From contig NZ_FOHU01000003.1 in NCBI RefSeq assembly GCF_900111615.1, positions 124,001-188,000 on the forward strand: a stretch of 64,000 nt of DNA, written 5' to 3'. The DNA comes from Natronincola peptidivorans. GTDB lineage: Bacteria > Bacillota > Clostridia > Peptostreptococcales > Natronincolaceae. Shown piece by piece: positions 8,106-16,601 of the stretch. The notes under the pieces were generated by a model. That model saw nothing but the letters and a program-made list of their open reading frames with translations. It made no database searches and had not been told where the DNA came from. Position numbers and translations under genes: made by a program. Numbering within the stretch: the stretch's first letter is position 1; the number at the start of each line of letters is the position of its first letter.

Positions 8106-9644
8106 ATGAAGGACAATAATTACGAAGAAGTTTTAGGTGTAATGCCCCAATCTTTTTGGCTTGCTTCTACAGAAAACTATAATTTTCCTGCCCTCAGGGA
8201 GGATATTCATGTAGATGTAGCCCTAGTAGGAGGCGGCATGGTGGGTATTACAACTGCTCTATTGCTTAAGAAAGAGGGCTTAAAGGTTGCTGTTTTAGAA
8301 TCTGATGCAATTTTACAAGGTACTACAGGCCACACCACCGCTAAAATCACCTCTCAGCATGGTCTTATCTATGACAAAATCAAAGGGCAAATGGGGGAGG
8401 AAAAAGCAAAACAATATGCCGAGGCAAATGAATCAGCCATACAGATGATATCGGAGCTAATTGAAGAAAATGATATTGATTGTGATTTTTCTTGGCAGCC
8501 AGCTTATGTCTATACCCAATCAGATGCCTATGTCCAAAAAATTATTGATGAAACGAAAACTGCTTCTGCTCTTGGAATAATGGCTAGTTATTTAGAAGAT
8601 ATTCCCCTACCTTTTTCCGTTAAAGCCGCTATGCGTTTTGATGGACAGGCTCAATTTCATCCTAGAAAATACCTGCTTTCTCTAGCTAAAAAAATACATG
8701 GCGATGGCTGTGCTATTTTTGAAAAGACAAAGGCTGTGGATATACAGGAGGGAGCTGCTCCAACAGTTATTACTGCTGGTGGCAATAAAGTAACTTCATC
8801 CTATGTTATTATAGCATCTCATTATCCTTTCTATGATAAACCTGGATTATATTTTTCTAGGATTTACCCTAAAAGATCCTATGTTTTAGGCATCATCATT
8901 AAAGAAAAGTTTCCTCTTGGTATGTATATCAATGCAGAGGAGCCCGCTCGCTCCCTTCGTTGCCAAAGCTTTGAAAATAGAGAACTTATCCTGGTAGGTG
9001 GTGAGCATCACAAAACAGCGCATGGTAAGAGTACCACTACCCATTACAAAAACCTAATGGATTTTGCTCATGAGACCTTCCAGGTAGAGAGGATTTTCTA
9101 TCGGTGGTCGACTCAGGATGGTCATACCCCTGATGGGGTTCCTTATATTGGCCAGCTAGCCCCTGCCACACCAAACATTTTTGTAGCCACAGCCTTTCAT
9201 AAATGGGGCATGACCAATAGTACTGCCTCCGCTATGATACTTAAGGATTTGATTGTCAAGGGAGAGAATCCATGGGCACCTGTGTATCAGCCTTCCAGGA
9301 TTACCCCCTCCATTACGGCAGCAGCCAGCTTTGTGAAAGAGAATGTAGATGTAGCTATTAACTTTGTTTCAGGTAAGCTGATGTCTTCTACTCCCGAGAT
9401 AGAAAAAAAGATTCAACCTAATGAGGGGAAAGTAATGGAGGTTGATGGGAAAAGGATTGGTGCATATCGAGATAAAAACGGTAAACTCCATCTAGTAGAC
9501 ACCACCTGTACTCATATGTATTGTGAGCTGCAATGGAATGATGCAGAAACCACCTGGGACTGTCCCTGCCATGGTTCTAGATTTTCCCCTGAGGGAGACG
9601 TGATTGAAGGGCCTGCTTTAGAACCATTAACGAAACTTAACTAA
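8106..9644 (+). CDS. FAD-dependent oxidoreductase with C-terminal Rieske [2Fe-2S] domain
   Basis: The 512-residue product combines a D-amino-acid-oxidase-type FAD domain (dinucleotide motif GGGMVGITTALLL at about residue 42, then VLESD) with a Rieske domain over roughly the last 80 residues. The Rieske ligands are visible as CTH (about residue 466) and CPCHGS (about residue 491). The closest known architecture is the Bacillus YhfW-type protein. The electron donor and substrate are unknown. The gene is alone, with AGGAGG before the ATG and a strong terminator after. It is divergent from glnS. Confidence 0.88.
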   Translation: MKDNNYEEVLGVMPQSFWLASTENYNFPALREDIHVDVALVGGGMVGITTALLLKKEGLKVAVLESDAILQGTTGHTTAKITSQHGLIYDKIKGQMGEEKAKQYAEANESAIQMISELIEENDIDCDFSWQPAYVYTQSDAYVQKIIDETKTASALGIMASYLEDIPLPFSVKAAMRFDGQAQFHPRKYLLSLAKKIHGDGCAIFEKTKAVDIQEGAAPTVITAGGNKVTSSYVIIASHYPFYDKPGLYFSRIYPKRSYVLGIIIKEKFPLGMYINAEEPARSLRCQSFENRELILVGGEHHKTAHGKSTTTHYKNLMDFAHETFQVERIFYRWSTQDGHTPDGVPYIGQLAPATPNIFVATAFHKWGMTNSTASAMILKDLIVKGENPWAPVYQPSRITPSITAAASFVKENVDVAINFVSGKLMSSTPEIEKKIQPNEGKVMEVDGKRIGAYRDKNGKLHLVDTTCTHMYCELQWNDAETTWDCPCHGSRFSPEGDVIEGPALEPLTKLN

Positions 9645-9649
9645 TTTAG

Positions 9650-9701
9650 CAAAACCCTTGTGATGATTCAGTTCATTCACTGAAACTACCTCAAGGGTTT
9701 T
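9650..9701 (+). terminator. Terminator of the FAD/Rieske gene
   Basis: AAAACCCTTG pairs with CAAGGGTTTT, and a smaller TTCAGT/ACTGAA stem lies inside the loop. A T-rich tail follows. Confidence 0.75.
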
Positions 9702-9732
9702 CCTTCTCAGCCTTGAGGCCCCCTAGCATCAT

Positions 9733-9759
9733 GATTTTATTGATTTTATTGATTTTATT
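9733..9759 (+). repeat. Three tandem copies of a 9-bp unit
   Basis: GATTTTATT occurs three times in a row in the AT-rich stretch before the glycine riboswitch promoter. This looks like a slippage-type simple repeat, and no role is evident. Confidence 0.9.
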
Positions 9760-9809
9760 ATAATTATCCTTGGTTTTTTGTAAAGATTGGAATATTTCTA
9801 AATTTTTCA

Positions 9810-9839
9810 TTGCTTTTTCTAAAGAAAACATGTTAAAAT
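9810..9839 (+). promoter_or_regulatory. Possible promoter for the glycine-riboswitch transcript
   Basis: TTGCTT (9810-9815) and TAAAAT (9834-9839) are 18 bases apart and about 80 bases upstream of the riboswitch aptamer. The elements are imperfect, but the position is right. Confidence 0.45.
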
Positions 9840-9914
9840 AAGGATTATTCATTAGGGACAAATACATAAAAATCCGAGGAAGGTAGTGGAATACCTATGG
9901 TAGACCGTTATTGG

Positions 9915-9996
9915 AGGAGCCTCTGGAGAGACTCAAAGGAGCACCGAAGGGGAAAGCCTGTTTTCAGGTGAAACTCTCAGGTAAAAGGACAGGGGA
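9915..9996 (+). ncRNA. Glycine riboswitch (single aptamer)
   Basis: The segment carries the conserved glycine-aptamer blocks in order: CTCTGGAGAG (9921-9930), GCACCGAAGGGG, and AAACTCTCAGGTAAAAGGAC (9971-9990). P1 can form between CCTCT (9920-9924) and AGGGG (9991-9995). Only one full aptamer is seen. The bases from about 9870 to 9915 could be the degenerate 'ghost' half seen in singlet glycine riboswitches. Two hairpins at 10016-10055 and 10088-10117 separate it from the ACT-domain gene and are the likely expression platform. Confidence 0.9.
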
Positions 9997-10015
9997 TTTA
10001 CTATATAGAGCTAAA

Positions 10016-10055
10016 GCTATGATTTTATCTATTTTTGTATAGAAAATAGCATAGC
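10016..10055 (+). promoter_or_regulatory. Hairpin in the riboswitch expression platform
   Basis: GCTATGATTTTATCTAT can fold on ATAGAAAATAGCATAGC and is followed by GTTTTCTTAT. It sits 20 bases after the aptamer and may be a terminator or alternative pairing partner in the glycine switch. Confidence 0.5.
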
Positions 10056-10087
10056 GTTTTCTTATATTGTAAAACCTTCATTTCCAG

Positions 10088-10117
10088 AGACTAGATTCTA
10101 TTATTTAGTCTTTTTGC
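10088..10117 (+). terminator. Intrinsic terminator between glycine riboswitch and ACT gene
   Basis: AGACTAGAT pairs with ATTTAGTCT (one G-U pair) around a six-base loop and is followed by TTTTTGCTTTTTT. It lies upstream of the coding region, so it is likely the regulated attenuator. Confidence 0.75.
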
Positions 10118-10168
10118 TTTTTTGAGAAATATGTCCTTATAATCATTTTAGTAAAGGAGATGTATGGG

Positions 10169-10438
10169 ATGAAAGCATTTATTAGTGTAATAGGAGATGA
10201 CAAGATTGGCATTATCCATGGTGTTACTACTGTTTTAAAAAAACATAGTGTTAATGTTTTAGATATTAATCAGACCTTGCTTCAAGAGTACTTTGCCATG
10301 GTTATGCTGGTAGACCTAGAAAAAATGTCTATTGATTTTAAACAATTGAAGGAGGAGCTTGCCACTGCTGGTGAGGAAATCGGGGTTTCCATTAAAATTC
10401 AGCATGAGGATTTGTTCAGTACAATGCATAGCATTTAA
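10169..10438 (+). CDS. ACT-domain protein, UPF0237 family
   Basis: The 89-residue product is a single ACT domain (ISVIGDDKIGIIHGVT near the N-terminus), the fold that commonly binds amino acids as an effector. UPF0237 proteins are of this size and are usually encoded just upstream of UPF0210 proteins, as here. I start at the ATG at 10169, because the AAAGGAG binding site abuts the earlier ATG at 10160 and is correctly spaced for the second. It is the first gene after the glycine riboswitch, so its expression probably responds to glycine. A glycine- or serine-sensing role is inferred. Confidence 0.88.
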   Translation: MKAFISVIGDDKIGIIHGVTTVLKKHSVNVLDINQTLLQEYFAMVMLVDLEKMSIDFKQLKEELATAGEEIGVSIKIQHEDLFSTMHSI

Positions 10439-10457
10439 TAGTTAGGAGATGAGTAGA

Positions 10458-11816
10458 ATGATTAACTTCCAAAATATCATGGAAACCATTAAAATGATTG
10501 AAAAGGAAAAGTTGGATATTCGTACCATTACTATGGGAATATCACTTTTAGATTGCTGTGATGCTTCTGGAAAAGCAGCCCGAAGAAAAATTTATGATAA
10601 AATTACCAAACAGGCAGAAAAATTAGTCCGGGTAGGAGAAGAAATTGAGACAGAGTATGGGATACCTATTATTAATAAGAGAATCTCTGTTACTCCTATG
10701 GCATTAATAGCTCAGGCCAGTGAAGATACAAGCTATGTGGCCTTTGCTAAAACATTAGATGAAGCTGCTTCAGCAGTGGGAGTGAATTTTATCGGTGGAT
10801 TCTCTGCTTTAGTTCAGAAGGGATATTCCAAAGGAGACAGAATTCTTCTTGACTCTATACCGGAGGCATTAGCATTGACGGAGAAGGTCTGTTCCTCCAT
10901 CAATGTAGGCTGTACAAAGTCCGGTATTAATATGGATGCAGTCCAAGACATGGGGAGAATTATAAAAAATACTGCTTTCCTTACTAAGGAGAGAGATAGC
11001 ATTGGCTGTGCGAAGCTAGTGGTATTTGCCAATGCAGTAGAGGATAATCCCTTTATGGCTGGTGCCTTCCACGGGGTGGGAGAGGCAGAGAGTATTATCA
11101 ATGTAGGCATAAGTGGTCCTGGTGTAGTGAAGTGTGCCCTTGAAAATGTTAAAGGAGAAAGCTTTGATGTGATGGCAGAAACCATTAAGAAAACTGCCTT
11201 TAAAATCACCAGGGCTGGACAGCTGGTGGCCCATGAAGCCTCTGCCCGCTTGGGTGTACCCTTTGGTATTGTTGATTTATCCCTTGCTCCCACACCGGCT
11301 ATAGGTGACAGTGTGGCAAGGATTCTGGAGGAAATGGGTTTGGAAAGCTGCGGCTGTCATGGCACAACAGCTGCTTTAGCTCTATTAAATGACGCTGTGA
11401 AAAAGGGGGGTATTATGGCTTCCTCCCATGTAGGAGGTCTCAGTGGTGCTTTTATTCCTGTCAGTGAGGATGAAGGAATGATTGCAGCAGTTAAAGCTGG
11501 CTCCTTAAATCTCGAAAAGCTTGAGGCTATGACCTGTGTTTGCTCTGTAGGACTTGATATGGTGGCGGTTCCTGGAGATACTCCTGCTTCCACCATAGCC
11601 GCCATCATAGCAGATGAAGCTGCTATAGGTGTAATCAATAATAAAACAACTGGTGTTAGGATCATACCTGTTCATGGTAAAACCTTAGGGGATGAAGCAG
11701 AGTTCGGCGGCTTATTAGGTACAGCGCCTATCATGGCAGTCAGTAAGTTTTCCAGTGAGGACTTTATAAAAAGAGGTGGTAGAATTCCTGCCCCTGTTCA
11801 TAGTTTTAAAAATTAA
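10458..11816 (+). CDS. UPF0210 / DUF711 family protein
   Basis: A full-length (453-residue) UPF0210 protein. The family is related in fold to pyruvate formate-lyase-type proteins, but its function is not established to my knowledge. It is Gly/Ala-rich, with conserved-looking stretches [11 protein letters not shown] and [12 protein letters not shown]. It follows the ACT gene by 19 bases and ends at a strong terminator, so the two form one glycine-riboswitch-controlled operon. The start at 10458 is chosen because TTAGGAG abuts the alternative ATG at 10449. The riboswitch suggests a role in glycine or one-carbon metabolism or glycine tolerance. Confidence 0.88.
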   Translation: MINFQNIMETIKMIEKEKLDIRTITMGISLLDCCDASGKAARRKIYDKITKQAEKLVRVGEEIETEYGIPIINKRISVTPMALIAQASEDTSYVAFAKTLDEAASAVGVNFIGGFSALVQKGYSKGDRILLDSIPEALALTEKVCSSINVGCTKSGINMDAVQDMGRIIKNTAFLTKERDSIGCAKLVVFANAVEDNPFMAGAFHGVGEAESIINVGISGPGVVKCALENVKGESFDVMAETIKKTAFKITRAGQLVAHEASARLGVPFGIVDLSLAPTPAIGDSVARILEEMGLESCGCHGTTAALALLNDAVKKGGIMASSHVGGLSGAFIPVSEDEGMIAAVKAGSLNLEKLEAMTCVCSVGLDMVAVPGDTPASTIAAIIADEAAIGVINNKTTGVRIIPVHGKTLGDEAEFGGLLGTAPIMAVSKFSSEDFIKRGGRIPAPVHSFKN

Positions 11817-11832
11817 TAAAGAAGCACACATT

Positions 11833-11873
11833 AAAAAGCTGAGAGGTTGCTATAGAATCCCTCAGCTTTTTCC
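11833..11873 (+). terminator. Terminator of the ACT-UPF0210 operon
   Basis: AAAAAGCTGAGAGG pairs with CCCTCAGCTTTTT over a loop of about 12 bases. The T-run makes it effective in the plus direction; the A-run may let it serve the convergent Clp gene too. Confidence 0.85.
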
Positions 11874-11885
11874 GTTTCCTTGATT

Positions 11886-14171
11886 TTATTGTAATATAAT
11901 CTTATCCCCTTCTAGCTGAAGCTTGATAGTGTCCCCTTCAGTAAATTTGTTTTGCAGATAATCCTCTGCAATTTCGTCCTCTATATATTTCTGAATGGTT
12001 CTTCTGAGGGGTCTTGCTCCATATTTTTCATCGTATCCTTTTTCAAGAATAAATTCCTTTACCTCTTGGCTAACCTCCAAATCCATTCCCTTTTCCCTGA
12101 CCTCCTCCTGTACCTCCTGCAGCATAATATCAATAATTTTGTACAGTTCTTCCTTGGTCAGCTGTTGGAATACTATAATTTCGTCGATTCTATTTAAAAA
12201 TTCAGGTCTGAAGGTTTCTTGTAAAACCTCCTTCATCCGGACTTCCATAGCTTCATATCTATCCTTACCAAATCCGATGCCACTTGACTTTAAGTGGGTA
12301 CCAGCATTGGAGGTCATAATAATCACTGTGTTTTCGAAGTAAACAGTTCTTCCCTGATTATCGGTAAGTCTTCCATCCTCCAGAATTTGTAGAAGTAGAT
12401 TAAAAACATCGGGATGGGCTTTTTCCATCTCATCTAATAAAATAACAGAGTATGGTTTTCTTCTAACCTTTTCTGTGAGCTGGCCTCCCTGATCATAGCC
12501 TACATATCCTGGAGGTGCACCTATCAACTTTGAAACTGTGTGTTTTTCCATGTATTCTGACATATCTACTCTGATCATCGCTTCTTCGCTCCCGAAAAGC
12601 TCTGTAGTCAAAACCCTTACTAACTCCGTCTTCCCTACCCCAGTTGGTCCTACAAAGATAAAGGAGGCCGGCTTTTTCTTTTTCTTAAAGCCTGAACGGT
12701 TTCGTCGAATAGTTCTTGAGAGACTTTTTACAGCTTCATTTTGTCCTATGATTCTATGATGTAAATTCTCTTCTAGGTTTAAAAGCTTATTAGCTTCTTT
12801 TTCTGTAATCTTTTGTACAGGGATTTTGGTCCATGCCTCTATAACAGCAGCGATATCCTCCTCTTGGATTTCTACGTCACTGCATTTTTCTTGCATCTCC
12901 TTTATTTTATCGGTAAGGACACATTCTTTTACCTTGTATTCAGCAGCCTTTTCAAAATCATTGGCTTCAGCAGAGCTTTCTCTCATTTGTTGAACAAAGA
13001 TGAGTTTTTCTCTTAAGTCTTCTAATTCAATCAACCCTTGATTTTTTAAGTTGGCTCTAGAGCCAGCTTCATCAATGACATCAATGGCTTTATCCGGTAA
13101 ATATCTGTCGGTAATATATCTTTCTGACAGCTTTGCTGCTGCAGCTATCACCGTGTCAGATATTTTCACCTTGTGGTATTCTTCATAATATCCTTTAATA
13201 CCCTTCAATATTTCTATTGTCTCTTCTATGGTTGGTTCATCTACTAAAACTGGTTGAAATCTTCTTTCTAAAGCTGCATCCTTCTCAATATGCTTTCTGT
13301 ATTCTTCTAGGGTAGTGGCGCCAATAATTTGTATTTCTCCTTTAGCTAAAGCTGGTTTCAAAATATTTGCAGCATTCATAACACCGCCATGTACCTCTCC
13401 TGCTCCCATAATGTTGTGAACCTCATCAATCACCAGTATGATATCTCCATAATCCTGTGCCTCTTTGATAATGGCCTTCATTCGCCCTTCAAACTGTCCT
13501 CTGAATTGAGTTCCTGCTACAATAGCAGTTAAATCCAATAGATAAACCTCTGTTTTGAAAAGCTTAGCAGGCACCTGTTTTTCTGCTATCCTTACTGCTA
13601 GTCCTTCAGCAATAGCAGTTTTTCCTACCCCTGGCTCACCTATCAGCATCGGATTATTCTTTGTTCGTCTATTTAAGATTTGTACCACTCTGTCTATTTC
13701 TTTATTTCTTCCAATGATTTTATCCACTTGGTTATCTAGGGCTTTTTCTGTGAGGTTTGTTCCATAGGTATCTAAATGCTTTTTCTTTTTCTTAGATTTT
13801 TTCTTTTTGCTATTTGTATCTTCTTTTAGATCACTGGTATGCTTCTCATCTTCTTGAAAGAGTTTTTTTTGCTCCTGCTCCTTAAAAGACGCATCCTTTT
13901 TATTAAATAAATTCATTAAGGCTTCTTGCTCCTCTAAGCCATCGAAATTTATCTCTTCATCCACAAGCTGATCACTATCATTCATTTCTTCTGATAGATT
14001 TTCAATTTCTTCTTCAGTCATGCCGGTTTGCTGCATAAGCTGATCAATCACAGGTAAACCCATTTTTTTAGCACAGGGTATACAAATACCCTTCATCTCC
14101 GACTTGCCGTTTTCAAACTTTGTTGCAAATACCACAGCTATATTTTTATTGCACATAGAACATTTCTTCAT
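11886..14171 (-). CDS. Clp/Hsp100 ATPase (ClpC-like) with N-terminal zinc finger instead of a Clp N-domain
   Basis: AAA+ unfoldase with two ATPase domains. Walker A motifs are GEPGVGKTA (about residue 175) and GPTGVGKTE (about residue 505), with the Walker B VIDEVHN in the first. A UVR-like coiled segment (FEKAAEYKVKE) lies between. Instead of the two Clp N repeats, the N-terminus has CSMCNKN and CIPCAKK cysteine pairs, like the zinc finger of McsA, then an acidic and a Lys-rich linker (residues about 60-140). I start at 14171 because GGAG precedes it by nine bases. It may pair with ClpP. No CtsR box is seen. Zinc-finger Clp variants occur in Clostridia. Confidence 0.9.
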   Translation of the reverse strand: MKKCSMCNKNIAVVFATKFENGKSEMKGICIPCAKKMGLPVIDQLMQQTGMTEEEIENLSEEMNDSDQLVDEEINFDGLEEQEALMNLFNKKDASFKEQEQKKLFQEDEKHTSDLKEDTNSKKKKSKKKKKHLDTYGTNLTEKALDNQVDKIIGRNKEIDRVVQILNRRTKNNPMLIGEPGVGKTAIAEGLAVRIAEKQVPAKLFKTEVYLLDLTAIVAGTQFRGQFEGRMKAIIKEAQDYGDIILVIDEVHNIMGAGEVHGGVMNAANILKPALAKGEIQIIGATTLEEYRKHIEKDAALERRFQPVLVDEPTIEETIEILKGIKGYYEEYHKVKISDTVIAAAAKLSERYITDRYLPDKAIDVIDEAGSRANLKNQGLIELEDLREKLIFVQQMRESSAEANDFEKAAEYKVKECVLTDKIKEMQEKCSDVEIQEEDIAAVIEAWTKIPVQKITEKEANKLLNLEENLHHRIIGQNEAVKSLSRTIRRNRSGFKKKKKPASFIFVGPTGVGKTELVRVLTTELFGSEEAMIRVDMSEYMEKHTVSKLIGAPPGYVGYDQGGQLTEKVRRKPYSVILLDEMEKAHPDVFNLLLQILEDGRLTDNQGRTVYFENTVIIMTSNAGTHLKSSGIGFGKDRYEAMEVRMKEVLQETFRPEFLNRIDEIIVFQQLTKEELYKIIDIMLQEVQEEVREKGMDLEVSQEVKEFILEKGYDEKYGARPLRRTIQKYIEDEIAEDYLQNKFTEGDTIKLQLEGDKIILQ

Positions 14172-14423
14172 ATGACTCAACTCCATATTTTTATATAATA
14201 GATTAACGCATTTATAAATATTTTTTCTGTTTTTGGCATTACTATCTTATTATAACATTTTTTTGATTATTAATAATCTACACAGAATGATAAAAGTGGA
14301 AATTTTTTCTGTCCCATAAAGATTTTTATTAGTATTATTTATGATAGTAGTAATATGCTATAATTATATATATACTACATAGAAGTCAAGAACAATCAAA
14401 AATATTAAAAATGGAGGGATTTC

Positions 14424-15449
14424 ATGAGTAAAAATGTGAATATTGATTGGAGTAAACTAGGTTTTAGCTACATGAAGACGGATTTTCGCTACATCTCCAA
14501 ATGGAAAGATGGCCAATGGGATGACGGAAAATTAGTGGAGGATAACCAGATAAGTATAAGTGAAGCTTCCACCGCCCTTCATTATGGACAACAGTGCTTT
14601 GAAGGATTAAAGGCTTATCGTACAAAGGATGGTTCTATACAGCTTTTTAGACCAGATCAAAATGCTAAGCGTATGAATGATAGCTGTAAACGTATTATGA
14701 TGCCTGGCATACCTGAGGAAAAATTTATTGATGCCTGTATACAGGTTGTTAAAGCTAATGAAGCTTATGTGCCACCCTATGGCACAGGTGCAACTCTATA
14801 TCTAAGACCTTTTATGATAGGTATTGGCGATAATATTGGTGTAAAGCCTGCACCAGAATATCTTTTTTGTGTCTTCTGTTTACCGGTAGGTCCTTACTTC
14901 AAAGGTGGTATGACCCCTGTGAACTTTATTATTTCTGAATATGATAGAGCGGCACCCTATGGTACTGGAGCAGCTAAGGTTGGTGGAAACTACGCTGGTA
15001 GTTTATACCCTCATGCATTAGCTGTTGAAAAAGGTTTTGCAGACTGCATCTACCTAGATCCATTGACCCATACTAAGATTGAAGAGGTTGGAGCCGCCAA
15101 TTTCTTTGGCATTACAAAGGATGATACATTTGTAACCCCAGTATCCCCTTCCATCCTTCCAAGTATAACGAAGTATTCTTTAATGTATCTAGCAAAAGAG
15201 TATCTAGGTATGAAGGTGGAAGAAAGAGATGTCTTGGTAGATAGATTAGATGAGTTTAAAGAAGCAGGTGCATGTGGAACCGCTGCTGTTATTACCCCTA
15301 TTGGTGGTATCCAACACAAGGACAACTTCCATGTATTTTATAGCGAAACAGAGGTTGGTCCTGTTACTAAAAAACTTTATAATACCCTTTATGGCATCCA
15401 ATTTGGTGATGTAGAAGAGCCAGAAGGATGGATTGTAAAGGTTAAATAA
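14424..15449 (+). CDS. ilvE: Branched-chain amino-acid aminotransferase
   Basis: PLP enzyme of fold type IV that transfers amino groups between Leu/Ile/Val and 2-oxoglutarate. The 341-residue product has the family signature [10 protein letters not shown], the catalytic lysine in the [12 protein letters not shown] stretch, and the CFEGLKAYR motif near the N-terminus. Length is normal for the bacterial type-II enzyme. It has GGAGG before the ATG, a possible -10 TATAAT at 14359-14364, and its own terminator. It stands alone, not in an ilv/leu operon. No T-box leader is seen in the short upstream region. Confidence 0.93.
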   Translation: MSKNVNIDWSKLGFSYMKTDFRYISKWKDGQWDDGKLVEDNQISISEASTALHYGQQCFEGLKAYRTKDGSIQLFRPDQNAKRMNDSCKRIMMPGIPEEKFIDACIQVVKANEAYVPPYGTGATLYLRPFMIGIGDNIGVKPAPEYLFCVFCLPVGPYFKGGMTPVNFIISEYDRAAPYGTGAAKVGGNYAGSLYPHALAVEKGFADCIYLDPLTHTKIEEVGAANFFGITKDDTFVTPVSPSILPSITKYSLMYLAKEYLGMKVEERDVLVDRLDEFKEAGACGTAAVITPIGGIQHKDNFHVFYSETEVGPVTKKLYNTLYGIQFGDVEEPEGWIVKVK

Positions 15450-15462
15450 ATTTAATAATTTT

Positions 15463-15490
15463 TAAAAGCTTGCCAATATGGCAGGCTTTT
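15463..15490 (+). terminator. Terminator of ilvE
   Basis: AAAAGCTTGCC pairs with GGCAGGCTTTT across a short loop and is followed by a T-rich tail. Confidence 0.8.
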
Positions 15491-15598
15491 GTATTTTTTG
15501 AAGTATTTTGCTAGAAAAAAAGCTTATATATTTATGAGAAATTTACGAATACTATACTTAAATCTATATTGCAAATATTTAATTAACGGAGGTTGCAT

Positions 15599-16540
15599 AT
15601 GAGAAAAAAGATTGCTCTTTTATTGTTTTTTTGTTTCTTTTTAGCTTCTTGTAGAGGTCCCATGACAGGTACTGAAACTAACCAATCCGCCCTCTCTGGA
15701 ATGGCAGATATAGAGTATTGTAGGATTACTGCTGATGAGGTAGAGGTTAAAGACGGATTGGGCTATGATTTTGACACCTTGGCTGTCCTCAATAAGGATG
15801 CCATCATCAAGGTGTTAAGACAGGTAGATGATAGATTTGTAGTTCAGCTGGACAACAATCAAATAGGTAGTATTGATGTTAATGATGCCACCCCTATCGT
15901 GAGAGATGGTACTAATGACTCCTCACAACCCATAGACCCCGGTAGACAGCCTCAAACCGCAGAGGGATTACCACAGCCACAGGCTGGAGATCAACCTCCT
16001 GTTCCAGAAGTTAGGGAGCGGACTCCTGAGCCTCAGCCAGAGGATCAGCCTCCTGTACCTGAGAGAGAAGCTCCTGTTCCAGAAGCTGCCGAAGAAAGAC
16101 AACAGCCAGAGACCATCGCTGAAACGCCTAGAACCACAGGTGTAGAAGGCCTAACTGCTGTTGAGGAACAAATGATCAATCTAGTAAATGAAGAAAGACA
16201 AAGAAATAACCTGCCAACGCTGGAAGTAGATTTAGAGTTAACAAGAGTTGCTAGAATAAAATCTCAGGATATGGCGGATCATAATTATTTTAGTCATTAT
16301 TCTCCAACCTATGGAAGTCCTTTTGAAATGTTGGATAACTTTGGCATAAACTATCTTCACGCCGGTGAAAATCTTGCTGGAAATCCTTCTGTAGAGGATG
16401 CTCATGTCGCACTGATGAACTCCAGTGGTCATAGAAAAAATATTCTTAGTCCAGATTTTACTCATATAGGCATTGGAGTAAAGCCTAGTAATCGATATGG
16501 TCAGCTTTTTACACAGATGTTTATTAGTAAACCTAGATAA
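15599..16540 (+). CDS. CAP/SCP-domain lipoprotein with SH3-like domain
   Basis: About 313 residues. The signal peptide ends in a lipobox (FLASC), so it should be a membrane-anchored lipoprotein. Residues about 40-105 look like an SH3b-type wall-binding domain (VKDGLGYDFDTLAVLNKDA). A Pro/Glu-rich linker with repeated QPPVPE-like units follows (about 105-175). The last ~125 residues are a CAP/SCP domain of the YkwD type, with NEERQRNNLPTL, the histidine-containing HNYFSHYSP, GENLAG and SGHRKNIL. The start is the ATG at 15599 after ACGGAGG, not the upstream TTG at 15593. YkwD-type proteins are linked to spores or the cell envelope, with unknown activity. Confidence 0.88.
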   Translation: MRKKIALLLFFCFFLASCRGPMTGTETNQSALSGMADIEYCRITADEVEVKDGLGYDFDTLAVLNKDAIIKVLRQVDDRFVVQLDNNQIGSIDVNDATPIVRDGTNDSSQPIDPGRQPQTAEGLPQPQAGDQPPVPEVRERTPEPQPEDQPPVPEREAPVPEAAEERQQPETIAETPRTTGVEGLTAVEEQMINLVNEERQRNNLPTLEVDLELTRVARIKSQDMADHNYFSHYSPTYGSPFEMLDNFGINYLHAGENLAGNPSVEDAHVALMNSSGHRKNILSPDFTHIGIGVKPSNRYGQLFTQMFISKPR

Positions 16541-16551
16541 ATCATAAGAAC

Positions 16552-16601
16552 AAACAAGCACCTTCCAAGTTATAGCTTGCTCACTGGAAAGTGCTTGTTT
16601 T
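16552..16601. terminator. Bidirectional terminator between CAP lipoprotein and FAD protein
   Basis: AAACAAGCACCTTCCA pairs with TGGAAAGTGCTTGTTT with one mismatch around a loop of about 17 bases. It lies between two convergent genes and covers the stop of the minus-strand gene. Confidence 0.85.

Noticed and set aside
10814-11293. 159-residue minus-strand ORF inside UPF0210
   Set aside because: Shadow of a well-supported gene in the other strand; low-complexity composition.
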